From JALUUH01 sp964636675 (GTDB lineage Bacteria; Pseudomonadota; Gammaproteobacteria; S012-40): a stretch of DNA of 6,049 bases. The position numbers were made by a program, and so were the translations under genes. The stretch is taken from the NCBI GenBank assembly GCA_964636675.1, contig CAZWUO010000209.1, positions 1 to 6,049 of the forward strand, in the 5' to 3' direction. The notes below the pieces were generated by a model that ran no database searches, was not told the DNA's origin, and was given only the letters and a program-made list of their open reading frames with translations. This document shows, piece after piece, positions 1-6,043 of this stretch (positions are counted from its first letter, which is position 1; each line of letters opens with the position of its first letter).

Positions 1-210
1 AAAGCTTGATTCAGTCGTTAACTCTGGCATTTCAGTGAGTTATGTCACGAGATTAACGATCAACTGCGGATTCTAGGTTTATATTTGTTTGATTCAATTG
101 CCGAGGTTCAGGACTATGCAACCTCATGGTTATGGTTTTACAAAAATAAACGGCCACACAAAGCTAATGGTGGATTACCACCCCAACAAATATTGGCAGC
201 AGCCGTATGA
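1..210 (+). pseudogene. IS3-family transposase (integrase core), degraded 3' end
   Basis: Reading the frame that ends with TGA at 208-210 gives a segment typical of the extreme C-terminus of IS3-family OrfB/DDE transposases: YLFDSIAEVQDYATSWLWFY followed by KNKRPHKANGGLPPQQILAAAV. The Trp-rich helix, the RPH motif and the GG-x-PP-x-x-x-L ending are the family hallmarks. Just upstream, EINDQLRILG resembles the conserved region following the catalytic Glu but is short by a few residues. Further upstream the frame is broken by stops at 7-9 and 19-21, and no other frame resumes the expected sequence. The window begins inside the element, so the upstream part may continue outside it, but the stops show this copy is inactive. 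Family assignment is by recognition of these motifs; subgroup is not certain. Confidence 0.8.
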
Positions 211-234
211 CCTTCTAAAAATGGGAGGATTACC
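1..234 (+). mobile_element. Right end of a decayed IS3-family insertion sequence
   Basis: The transposase remnant is followed within 6 bases of its stop codon by taaaaatgggaggattacc (216-234). This resembles the terminal repeat that sits just after the transposase stop in many IS3-family elements. The matching left terminal repeat and any target-site duplication lie outside the window, so the boundary at 234 is an estimate. The element sits about 105 bp beyond the 3' end of the nfeD-like gene, which is transcribed towards it. Confidence 0.5.
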
Positions 235-339
235 CTATGAGCTTCCGAATCCTCCGGAGGTCATTTAACGCATCATTTCCTCAGGAAAGACCGTATAACC
301 GGGTTTTCGGCGGGAGTTAATATAAGGAGAGAAGCTTTC

Positions 340-810
340 CTAGCTTTGTGGTTCGTCTTTCTGGGTTATAGGCAATACTGACAGCATGCCGGCATCAGTA
401 CCAATAACTCTAACCTTGGTACCTTTTTTTAAATCGGGTCCTTTTATAGACCACCAGATATCATCCATTTCTACCTCACCAAAACCGTTTTGAATCGCTC
501 CGGTTAAGATAATATCTTTACCGATATAGGCTTTAGCTTTAGCTGAGTCTGCACTACCATCGAGATTTCCAGCCGGTATTCTTTTCTTTATTTTAGTAAT
601 AATGAACATAAAAATAAGCAGTAAAGAAGAGAATAAGCCCAGTTGGAATTGCCATGATAATCCTTCGATTATCCACGCTGCAGCACCTACAAGAACAGCA
701 GCAACAGCCATTGCAGCCCATAGCCCAGAAGGTATCATCGCTTCAATAACCACCATTACTAGGCCTAGAACCCACCAATGCCAATGTAATAGTTGAAGAT
801 TAAGTTCCAT
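340..810 (-). CDS. NfeD family short-form membrane protein (YbbJ/NfeD1b type)
   Basis: The 156-residue product has three predicted membrane helices at about residues 10-25, 28-48 and 53-72. A short polar linker and a C-terminal OB-fold domain (about 93-147) follow. The domain begins AYIGKDIILTGAI and ends KKGTKVRVIGTDAGMLSVLP, which is the classic NfeD pattern of a G-x-A/V turn, a Trp/Tyr-containing strand and the K-G-T-x-V-x-V-x-G motif. Family knowledge: short NfeD proteins usually accompany an SPFH/stomatin-like (QmcA/YbbK-type) membrane protein and are thought to work with it in membrane organisation. No SPFH gene is next to it here: an IS remnant lies downstream and an anti-sigma-like gene upstream. 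The ATG at 810 has only a weak ribosome site (AAAGAA about 7 bases upstream); the other upstream ATG is out of frame. It has its own likely promoter. Confidence 0.9.
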   Translation of the reverse strand: MELNLQLLHWHWWVLGLVMVVIEAMIPSGLWAAMAVAAVLVGAAAWIIEGLSWQFQLGLFSSLLLIFMFIITKIKKRIPAGNLDGSADSAKAKAYIGKDIILTGAIQNGFGEVEMDDIWWSIKGPDLKKGTKVRVIGTDAGMLSVLPITQKDEPQS

Positions 811-828
811 TGTTAAATTCTTTATTCA

Positions 829-876
829 TTTGCTTACCTTACTATTAGCTGGAAAAAATACCAGTAAACAAGCAAA
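829..876. repeat. Imperfect inverted repeat overlapping the nfeD promoter
   Basis: tttgctt (829-835) is the perfect complement of aagcaaa (870-876). Inside it, ttact (839-843) pairs with agtaa (863-867). The right arms lie in the promoter spacer and the left arms just downstream of the expected start point. In RNA starting near 848 the full hairpin could not form, so a DNA dyad (regulator binding site) is more plausible than an attenuator. The region is AT-rich, so chance is possible. Confidence 0.35.
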
Positions 877-883
877 GTTTCAA
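855..883 (-). promoter_or_regulatory. Probable sigma-70 promoter of the nfeD-like gene
   Basis: On the minus strand, a -35 hexamer TTGAAA (878-883) is separated by exactly 17 bp from TATTTT (855-860). The spacer ends in TGG, giving an extended -10 (TGGTATTTT). Transcription would start near 848, about 38 bases before the ATG at 810. The -35 matches the consensus at 5 of 6 positions and the -10 at 4 of 6. This suggests nfeD can be expressed independently of the upstream anti-sigma-like gene. Judged by eye only. Confidence 0.5.
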
Positions 884-928
884 GTGATATAGCACTGATG
901 GATTTGCATTTGCTAAAAAAAAATTTTA

Positions 929-1876
929 TTATTTTGATATTAATTGAACAATCGCATAATTAGTGGCACAAACTCGCGTAGCTATATTTGTTGGATTTTC
1001 ATTAAATGCTACCCGTATATTTTGTATTTCACGGGTATTAACTTGTTTTAAATTCTTAAGGATGTCCTGCATAATGAGTTCATTGTGTTTTAATTGATTT
1101 TCGAATTGCGAGTCCACAAGTTTTTGCTCGCATTGTAATGTTGTGATCGCATTTATTTTACCTAATTCAAATAACGCCATCTCACTAAGGCTATTATCTG
1201 CAGGTAATTCATCTAAGCTTGTGATATTAATTCCTAAATCTACAAACATTTTGTTATCTAACATTTCTGCACCGCTCTTAAAGCCAGATTCGATGAGTTT
1301 TCGCTCTTTGGTTTTTTCCGCCGAAAAGAACGAGCGTGTAGATGAAAACACTGCGGGATGTTTAGTATGTGTATTATTATTCCAAGATTGTGACAGGGAA
1401 ATACCATAGCTTTCATATAGAGAATCTATGCCCATTACGGTATTTTCTGCCGAATTGTTGATGGCAAGAGTAGTAACAAGAACAACAGCGGCAGTTGTTG
1501 CTAACCCGCCGCCTAAAATCATAGAGTTTTTGCCAAAAATAAAATCGCTAATTTTGTCCAGCAAGCTACTTGATTCGATATTTTCAGCTGTATTCTTTTT
1601 AGGCGGTGTTACTGCTACGTATTGTTGTACGTGATTTTCTGATTCAAGTTCCTGCATATAGGTATTAATTTCTACACATCTCTTCCAACGAAGATAGGTG
1701 TTTTCGTCACGTGCAATGTGAGTAAGGAGTTCTTTTTTGCGTTGCTCCCCCAGCGTATCGTCAAATAAACCGGCTAGTTCTTCATCACTAGGTGATAAAC
1801 CTGGCATGGGAAGATTTCCCGGTCGTTCAAGCTGAATTCCTAATTGAGCTAATACAGTATCTTTACGTTTACTCAT
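929..1876 (-). CDS. Single-pass membrane protein with anti-sigma-like N-terminal domain
   Basis: The 315-residue product has three parts. Residues 30-75 (starting SPSDEELAGLFDDTLGEQRK) resemble the helical fold of anti-sigma (ZAS/RseA-like) domains: an acidic DEELAG helix, then a helix ending in His53. Where zinc-binding family members have H-x3-C-x2-C, this protein has His53, Asp57 and Thr60, so zinc is probably not bound. Residues about 119-139 form one hydrophobic membrane helix preceded by Lys108 and Lys116, predicting a cytoplasmic N-terminus. Residues 140-315 would be periplasmic, are unrecognised, and contain Cys249 and Cys303, a possible disulfide, and a basic stretch KTKERK (188-193). 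The ATG at 1876 follows GAGTG with suitable spacing. It lies 270 bp downstream of the sigma-like gene in the same orientation, which supports a sigma/anti-sigma pair. The annotation rests on pattern and context; it could instead be a FecR-like or unrelated membrane regulator. Confidence 0.65.
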   Translation of the reverse strand: MSKRKDTVLAQLGIQLERPGNLPMPGLSPSDEELAGLFDDTLGEQRKKELLTHIARDENTYLRWKRCVEINTYMQELESENHVQQYVAVTPPKKNTAENIESSSLLDKISDFIFGKNSMILGGGLATTAAVVLVTTLAINNSAENTVMGIDSLYESYGISLSQSWNNNTHTKHPAVFSSTRSFFSAEKTKERKLIESGFKSGAEMLDNKMFVDLGINITSLDELPADNSLSEMALFELGKINAITTLQCEQKLVDSQFENQLKHNELIMQDILKNLKQVNTREIQNIRVAFNENPTNIATRVCATNYAIVQLISK

Positions 1877-2146
1877 TTTTCACTCTCATTTATAACTTTC
1901 AATGTTTACCAATGTTGCGAATAAGTTATTAGGTGGTCAAAAGCAAATTTATAAACTTAGCGATTACTAAAATATTGTTTATTAATTTTAATAACTTACA
2001 AATTTTAACCCGCTGCTTGAAAGGGATAAAACTTGTTTGTAGATTCAGTAGATAAGTGAAAGAACGTGATATTCATAAGTTGTCCAGGTAGTGGCGGTAT
2101 GGCTAACTGACGGTGAAAGAAAAAGGGAGGGGGGTGAATTTCCTTG
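1877..2146. other. Intergenic region between sigma-like and anti-sigma-like genes
   Basis: This 270-bp gap holds no credible gene. A 23-codon minus-strand reading frame (2005-2076) has only a weak start context. The half nearest the anti-sigma gene (about 1921-2010) is very AT-rich. A possible promoter is TTGACC (1935-1940) with CAACAT 17 bp downstream (1912-1917), whose -10 matches consensus at only 3 of 6 positions. CAATGTT occurs on the plus strand at 1900-1906 and again at 1910-1916, exactly 10 bp apart, which could be a regulator half-site pair. The gap suggests the anti-sigma-like gene has its own expression signals, but none is convincing by eye. Confidence 0.4.
2041..2146 (-). terminator. 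C-rich, G-poor tract, possible Rho-dependent terminator
   Basis: Directly after the stop codon of the sigma-like gene, the minus-strand transcript has about 35 C against 11 G in 106 bases by hand count. It includes a 20-base pure pyrimidine run (2115-2134) with six and then three consecutive C. Known Rho loading (rut) sites are unstructured, C-rich and G-poor, and no intrinsic hairpin with a U-tract is seen here. It would limit read-through from the sigma-like gene into the anti-sigma-like gene. This is inference from composition only. Confidence 0.3.
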
Positions 2147-3079
2147 TTAATCAACCAGATGCGATATCTCGTCAAATTGAAAATCTAAGCTTTCTAATAC
2201 TTGTTTAATCTTTTCCAGAGCCTTTGCAATAATTCTACCCGGTATATGATCTGCTAATCCTAAAGACTTCGCGACTGCTTTGCGTTTAAAACCGTCTTGA
2301 AATACCATTTTAAGAATAATTCGCTCCCGATCATCAAGTGAAATAATTTGCTTAAATCGAATCAATTTCTCAAGCATATCTTGTTTTATAGGAAAGTTAC
2401 CGAGATCGTAATCATCAGCGATTTTTTCAGATGAAGGACTCGGGTTTAACAAAATACTCATCATAATCAGCGTTTCAGATAACAATTCTTTGGAGAGTGC
2501 TTGCTCCGGTGTTGCATAGTCAGGAATGATTTGCTCAGGTGACTGACCGTCCTCATCGGGATCATGAGAAGCTACGGAGATTTCCTTATTGCTGTGCCCA
2601 CACCAAGGAAGCCTCGCCTTAATCGTGCGCAATATATCTTTTACCTCATCGGGATCCCGCATTTCCTGACCCGATAGCTTTTCAATGAGAAAAGACTCTG
2701 ATTGTCTTTCTAGGCACAACATTTTCCATGCAATGACCCAAAAATCACCTTGACGTTTAAGCCATTCAGGGGGCCTTGGGCGCCCAAATCTCTTTCTAGA
2801 GAACTCTTCAAGGAAGTTGCCGGTGACGGTATATAAATAGGTTTCAGGTTTACTTTGGCCCTTGAAAGCATGTAGGGATGCCCACTCGTTGGCACTTAGC
2901 TTTTCAATGACATAAGAGCTAGCTTCTTCGGCAAGACCACCTTGTCCAAATCTTTTCTCTGCTAATCGATCAAGTCGGCTCAGCCAGTCCGATTCAAATA
3001 CAATCGCCTGCCAATCCATAGAATCATTTTCTAACATTACACTATACATGGGAACACTATAACAGCGGGATGTTAACAC
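2147..3079 (-). CDS. Divergent sigma-70 family RNA polymerase sigma factor
   Basis: The 310-residue product has a region 2-like segment at about 34-105. It contains GLAEEASSYVIEKL, then FKGQSKPETYLYTVTGNFLEEF and the basic SRKRFGR, matching the ECF order of a D/E-x-x-Q-E-like helix, an F-x-x-W/Y-L-Y core and an R-R-rich end. Residues about 246-298 (SLDDRERIILKMVFQDGFKR, then AVAKSLGL and GRIIAKALEKIK) match region 4 and its helix-turn-helix. The linker between them is about 140 residues, much longer than in ordinary ECF factors, and carries a SHDPDEDGQSPEQ acidic stretch. It starts 25 bp after the caspase-like stop, so the two are probably cotranscribed. The GTG at 3079 has no clear ribosome site; in-frame ATGs at 3049, 3037 and 3019 are equally possible and all keep region 2. 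The membrane anti-sigma-like gene downstream is the likely partner. Confidence 0.75.
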   Translation of the reverse strand: MLTSRCYSVPMYSVMLENDSMDWQAIVFESDWLSRLDRLAEKRFGQGGLAEEASSYVIEKLSANEWASLHAFKGQSKPETYLYTVTGNFLEEFSRKRFGRPRPPEWLKRQGDFWVIAWKMLCLERQSESFLIEKLSGQEMRDPDEVKDILRTIKARLPWCGHSNKEISVASHDPDEDGQSPEQIIPDYATPEQALSKELLSETLIMMSILLNPSPSSEKIADDYDLGNFPIKQDMLEKLIRFKQIISLDDRERIILKMVFQDGFKRKAVAKSLGLADHIPGRIIAKALEKIKQVLESLDFQFDEISHLVD

Positions 3080-3104
3080 ATAGCTAACAGATGAGCATGA
3101 ATTG

Positions 3105-4829
3105 TTATTTTTTTGCCGTAATTAAGACGAGTTGAGCCTTGGCCTGGTTGTTTTTTGATCTAAATATCAATTTTTCAAGTTTATTAAATTCTGGTGAATG
3201 AATAGAAAAACTTTTTCCTTTCATTGCTTTGAGGCTTTCTGTCATTTCGCTAAAAGCGGCTGCAATAATGATATCTCTACCAAAAGGAGGTCTAACTTTA
3301 GAAATACTCTTTAGCTTCAGCGGATCATTAGACTTAATGCCAAAAGGTTCACGTGTAAAATAAGGGTATAATATGCTAACCATACCATGCGAGTCGATAT
3401 TGAATAAAAGCACATAGGAGTCTTTATCGCTTTTTATCGTAAACCCGATATTTTCGTCTTGTACTGCCGTAGAACCTTTACCAATTCCATACATATCCAA
3501 CTCTAAACTGAAACTTTGTATAAAATCATGCTGCAAAAAATCATTGAGTTTTTGCTGAGTTTTGATGAGCGCAATGACCTCCTTATTATCGGCCTCACTT
3601 AGTTTAGTAATAAGATCACCTGATTTAGAAATAAATAAGTAGTCGCCTTGTTGCTTTTTAATCATTAAGTCTGGGATGGCGTCGGCTAAGCTAATATTAG
3701 CTATGTTGCTGATCGCCTCACGTAACATCGAGTTTATGCTTTGATCGACTTTGATAGTGAATTTAGGTAACTCAGCAGTAGTTGCAGTTATAGGCATTCT
3801 TGTAGATTTAGCAGCGAGTGTCGTATTCTCGGTAAGGTTTAGTATCGATTCGGCTTCACCAAACAGCGAACGTTTTGACAAATTACCTTTATCTTCTGCA
3901 AGGCTAGGTAAACCTTGAGGCGTATGATCAAAACCACGGATTCTCATTAAACTACGTACAGTCGTTTTTAATTCTCCATAGCTAACCAAACCATTTTGAT
4001 CGATATCAGGATCTATTTCTTTATTAAGAATTCGTAGCAATGTATCTGTAAAAGCACCATGGGGTTTACCATCTATCGTTGGATAGATGTCCAGCATATT
4101 TGGTGGAATATCCTGCGCAGGTTCATGCTCTCCTGCGGCGGAAAGATAATAGACACTTTTGTACGGAAAAGATGCTATCTCATTGGTATTGCTATCAGTC
4201 CAGTCCTCATGGCGCTCTAAATCTAAATCGTCGCCAAAAGCTCTATTAGGTAATAACTCTGACAGTGACAACACACGCGTTTGCAGCGTGTTATCCGAAT
4301 ATTTTCCCCTTACTGTATTTCCTGAATAACAGGCATCAATAACCACAAAAAGATTACGTCCACCTTTGTCGAGTGTTGAAAATATAGGTTGTAAATCTCG
4401 TTTACCTATAATTAACTTACTTATTAAATCATCTATTTTTTTTGCTTCTGAGATATCAATGGGGATAAATGCCCCGCTGGTAGTCGGTAATGGAATGCTT
4501 AACGCATTGTCGTTTGAGCTAGTGCCGTGACCACTCATATAAATGAATATATCGTCTCCGGGCTTAGATTTATCATATAAGTTGCTCATAGCCTGTAAAA
4601 TATTCTTACGCGTACCTTGTTCATTTAGAATTAATTCGATGTCTTTATCTCGAAAATTCCACTTATTGATAAGAACCTTTTGCATAGCCATTACATCGTT
4701 GATGGGGCCACTTAAAGGTTTTACATGGTAATTTGAAACACCGATAAGTAACGCATGCTTGGCAGCCCAGCTCGGGGAAACAAGTATGAAAAGGGTGAAC
4801 AATATTGCACTGAGTGAAATTATATTCAT
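3105..4829 (-). CDS. Exported caspase/metacaspase-like protease (peptidase C14) with DUF4384-like C-terminus
   Basis: The 574-residue product begins with a signal peptide (hydrophobic residues 4-18, likely cut after SWA at 22). The caspase fold follows at once: KHALLIGVSNY (24-34), NDVMAMQKVL, then DDIFIYMSGHG with catalytic His101, and VVIDACYSGN with catalytic Cys167. An S1-region-like segment LSAAGEHEPAQD (229-240) keeps acidic residues, as in enzymes that prefer basic P1 residues. Residues 275-286 (DIDQNGLVSYGE) match a 12-residue EF-hand loop, with Asp1, Asp3, Asn5, Gly6 and Glu12. Residues about 460-545 resemble DUF4384 (FTIKSDKDSYVLLFNIDSHG), often found behind bacterial caspase domains. 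Both catalytic residues are present, so activity is plausible. It starts 11 bp after the OmpA/TPR stop without a strong ribosome site, suggesting one transcript and possibly coupled translation. The substrate is unknown; the membrane anti-sigma-like protein is a candidate by context. Confidence 0.88.
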   Translation of the reverse strand: MNIISLSAILFTLFILVSPSWAAKHALLIGVSNYHVKPLSGPINDVMAMQKVLINKWNFRDKDIELILNEQGTRKNILQAMSNLYDKSKPGDDIFIYMSGHGTSSNDNALSIPLPTTSGAFIPIDISEAKKIDDLISKLIIGKRDLQPIFSTLDKGGRNLFVVIDACYSGNTVRGKYSDNTLQTRVLSLSELLPNRAFGDDLDLERHEDWTDSNTNEIASFPYKSVYYLSAAGEHEPAQDIPPNMLDIYPTIDGKPHGAFTDTLLRILNKEIDPDIDQNGLVSYGELKTTVRSLMRIRGFDHTPQGLPSLAEDKGNLSKRSLFGEAESILNLTENTTLAAKSTRMPITATTAELPKFTIKVDQSINSMLREAISNIANISLADAIPDLMIKKQQGDYLFISKSGDLITKLSEADNKEVIALIKTQQKLNDFLQHDFIQSFSLELDMYGIGKGSTAVQDENIGFTIKSDKDSYVLLFNIDSHGMVSILYPYFTREPFGIKSNDPLKLKSISKVRPPFGRDIIIAAAFSEMTESLKAMKGKSFSIHSPEFNKLEKLIFRSKNNQAKAQLVLITAKK

Positions 4830-4840
4830 GATGTTAACTG

Positions 4841-5704
4841 TTATTTCAGAAATACTTCAATACGACGATTCAGCAAATAAATATCTTCGCTTTTGCCTAT
4901 ATATAAAGGTTCTTTTTCACCTTTACCTTCAGTAATGAGTCGTGTTTTCAATTTGGGGTTCTTGTTTATCAGCGTGGTTGCTATAAAGTCTGCTCGGCGT
5001 TCCGACAAAGATAGGTTATAGTCCTTTTTACCGCGTTCGTCAGAATGACCAACGATTGTTACTAAATGATCCCCCATTGTTTCGGCATCTAAGGCCAGCG
5101 CCAAAATTTCAATGTTCTGCAACGAATCCTTGGTGACATCGGTGCTATTATATTCGAAGTTAATCGTAATATTCACCGATGGTTTCGCATCTGGTTGTAG
5201 CAACTTGACTGCGCGTCCTTGTAAGCCACGAGTTATTTGAGCGACTGTTAACGGCTGCTTGAGTCTTTTATTATCAAGCGATAGAGATAGTTCTTTCATC
5301 CAAGATGGTGGTTTGGAGTGCAACTTTCTTGCTTCGCGTAATATTGAAAGTGGCTCAGATAGCTGACCTTGCTGCGAGAGCACTTCAGCATAACGTGCAA
5401 TGGCTAATGCACGCTGGTCATTATTCTCCGCATATTTTCGAGCATCTTCAAAAGCGGAAGCTGCAGCGGTAAAGTTTTCTAATCGCTGCTCCACTTGCCC
5501 GTATAAATACCAATTATCGAATTTATTACATAATGAGGTTGATTTTTTTAATTGAACTTGGGCTTGCGACCAATGGAGCTGCTTGCCGGATGTTATTCCG
5601 TCTTTAAAAAATATTTGAGCCTGGGCGCAGTTGTCGGCGAGAGCCACACCATAGCTTAGAGATAAAGTTAATGCAAACAAGCTCTTAGACAAAGTTTTAT
5701 ACAT
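4841..5704 (-). CDS. Periplasmic TPR protein with OmpA C-terminal (peptidoglycan-binding) domain
   Basis: The ATG at 5704 is chosen because GGAG (5711-5714) sits exactly 6 bases upstream and a signal peptide follows directly (MYKTLSKSLFALTLSLSYG, cut near ALA at 21-23). An in-frame ATG at 5731 would add nine residues but has a poor ribosome site. The 287-residue product has TPR-like helical pairs at about residues 30-140, for example NWYLYGQVEQRLENFTAAAS. An OmpA-like domain follows at about 180-287. Its motif TIVGHSDERG holds Asp222 and LSLSERRADF holds Arg237. These are spaced 15 residues apart, like Asp271 and Arg286 of E. coli OmpA, which bind diaminopimelate in peptidoglycan. There is no lipobox, so it is soluble periplasmic rather than a lipoprotein. 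It is the first gene of the probable OmpA-caspase-sigma operon and could anchor or sense the cell wall; the TPR part could bind partners such as the caspase. Confidence 0.88.
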   Translation of the reverse strand: MYKTLSKSLFALTLSLSYGVALADNCAQAQIFFKDGITSGKQLHWSQAQVQLKKSTSLCNKFDNWYLYGQVEQRLENFTAAASAFEDARKYAENNDQRALAIARYAEVLSQQGQLSEPLSILREARKLHSKPPSWMKELSLSLDNKRLKQPLTVAQITRGLQGRAVKLLQPDAKPSVNITINFEYNSTDVTKDSLQNIEILALALDAETMGDHLVTIVGHSDERGKKDYNLSLSERRADFIATTLINKNPKLKTRLITEGKGEKEPLYIGKSEDIYLLNRRIEVFLK

Positions 5705-5710
5705 AATATT

Positions 5711-5714
5711 CTCC
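5711..5714 (-). promoter_or_regulatory. Ribosome binding site that fixes the OmpA/TPR start
   Basis: GGAG on the minus strand lies 6 bases before the ATG at 5704. The alternative ATG at 5731 has only AGG three bases upstream, which is too close. This decides the shorter reading of the gene. Confidence 0.7.
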
Positions 5715-5730
5715 GCGAATTTTTTAATCA

Positions 5731-5749
5731 TAAACCTAATATCGGTTTA
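5731..5749. promoter_or_regulatory. Possible operator dyad upstream of the OmpA-caspase-sigma operon
   Basis: taaacc (5731-5736) and ggttta (5744-5749) form a perfect 6-bp inverted repeat around a 7-bp AT-rich centre. The 19-bp dyad lies 27 bp before the preferred start of the first gene of the operon. It adjoins a -10-like TATGAT on the minus strand (5727-5732), for which no good -35 is found at normal spacing. A regulator site is plausible but not demonstrated; no confident promoter was found in the 5732-5776 interval. Confidence 0.3.
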
Positions 5750-5776
5750 GAGGGACAAATAAAATTTTTGTATTAA

Positions 5777-5810
5777 CTGTAACCATCCCTTAGGAAACTA
5801 ATGGTTACAG
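5777..5810 (-). terminator. Stem-loop, probable terminator of the upstream small gene
   Basis: ctgtaaccat (5777-5786) and atggttacag (5801-5810) are perfect 10-bp complementary arms around a 14-base loop. The hairpin starts 11 bases beyond the stop codon of the small gene at 5822. On the minus strand it is followed by TTAATACAAAAATTTTATTT, which is U-rich but interrupted, so termination may be inefficient. It would separate the small gene from the OmpA-caspase-sigma operon. A regulatory dyad is the alternative reading. Confidence 0.5.
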
Positions 5811-5821
5811 AGATTTAGTTT

Positions 5822-6043
5822 TCAAGGTTCTTTGACTACAATATTGAAACTGCCTGTGAATATGTCGCTTCCATTGGCTTGCAAAATACTTCGTTCGATT
5901 TCAAACATTGATGAAACTTTAAGCTTAACAAAATCTAATACTTTAATAGCATCAGGTAAATCCGCTAAAATGTCTTTGCTGGTCAAAAAGCAGCGTATGT
6001 TTTCTGTTTTTCCATCGATGTTAGTTGATATCACAAATGGCAT
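5822..6043 (-). CDS. Small protein of unknown function, possibly truncated by the window edge
   Basis: Seventy-three residues from the ATG at 6043 to the TGA at 5822-5824. The frame stays open to the window edge, so the true start may be further upstream and the ribosome site cannot be checked. I do not recognise the family with confidence. There is no signal peptide or membrane helix. The layout looks like two N-terminal strands (PFVISTNID, ENIRCFLTS), a helix rich in Asp/Leu (KDILADLPDAIKVLDFVKLK), a second helix (FEIERSILQAN) and a final strand (GSFNIVVKEP). This strand-helix-helix-strand layout is loosely like DUF1488 small proteins, a guess only. The stem-loop after its stop suggests its transcript ends before the OmpA/TPR gene, so a functional link to the caspase operon is doubtful. 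Confidence 0.5.
   Translation of the reverse strand: MPFVISTNIDGKTENIRCFLTSKDILADLPDAIKVLDFVKLKVSSMFEIERSILQANGSDIFTGSFNIVVKEP

Noticed and set aside
251..288. Palindrome cctccggagg (251-260) and short repeat tttcct-c-aggaaa (276-288) as a terminator for nfeD
   Set aside because: The stems are short and no U-rich tract follows on the minus strand; they may be residual sequence near the IS end.
602..1634. Plus-strand open frames at 602-796, 1143-1409 and 1428-1634
   Set aside because: They lie antisense inside the NfeD and anti-sigma-like genes, have no family resemblance, and are explained as shadows of those genes.
2005..2076. 23-codon minus-strand reading frame in the gap between the sigma-like and anti-sigma-like genes
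   Set aside because: Only a GGA triplet precedes the ATG, the peptide has no recognisable feature, and such short frames are expected by chance.
2115..2134. G-quadruplex in the purine run on the plus strand
   Set aside because: There are only GGG and GGGGGG runs separated by one A, without four spaced G tracts.
2710..2895. Minus-strand frame of 61 codons inside the sigma-like gene
   Set aside because: It overlaps the sigma region 2 coding sequence in another frame, which has clear family features.
4543..4731. Plus-strand frame of 62 codons
   Set aside because: It is antisense to the caspase catalytic domain and has no independent support.
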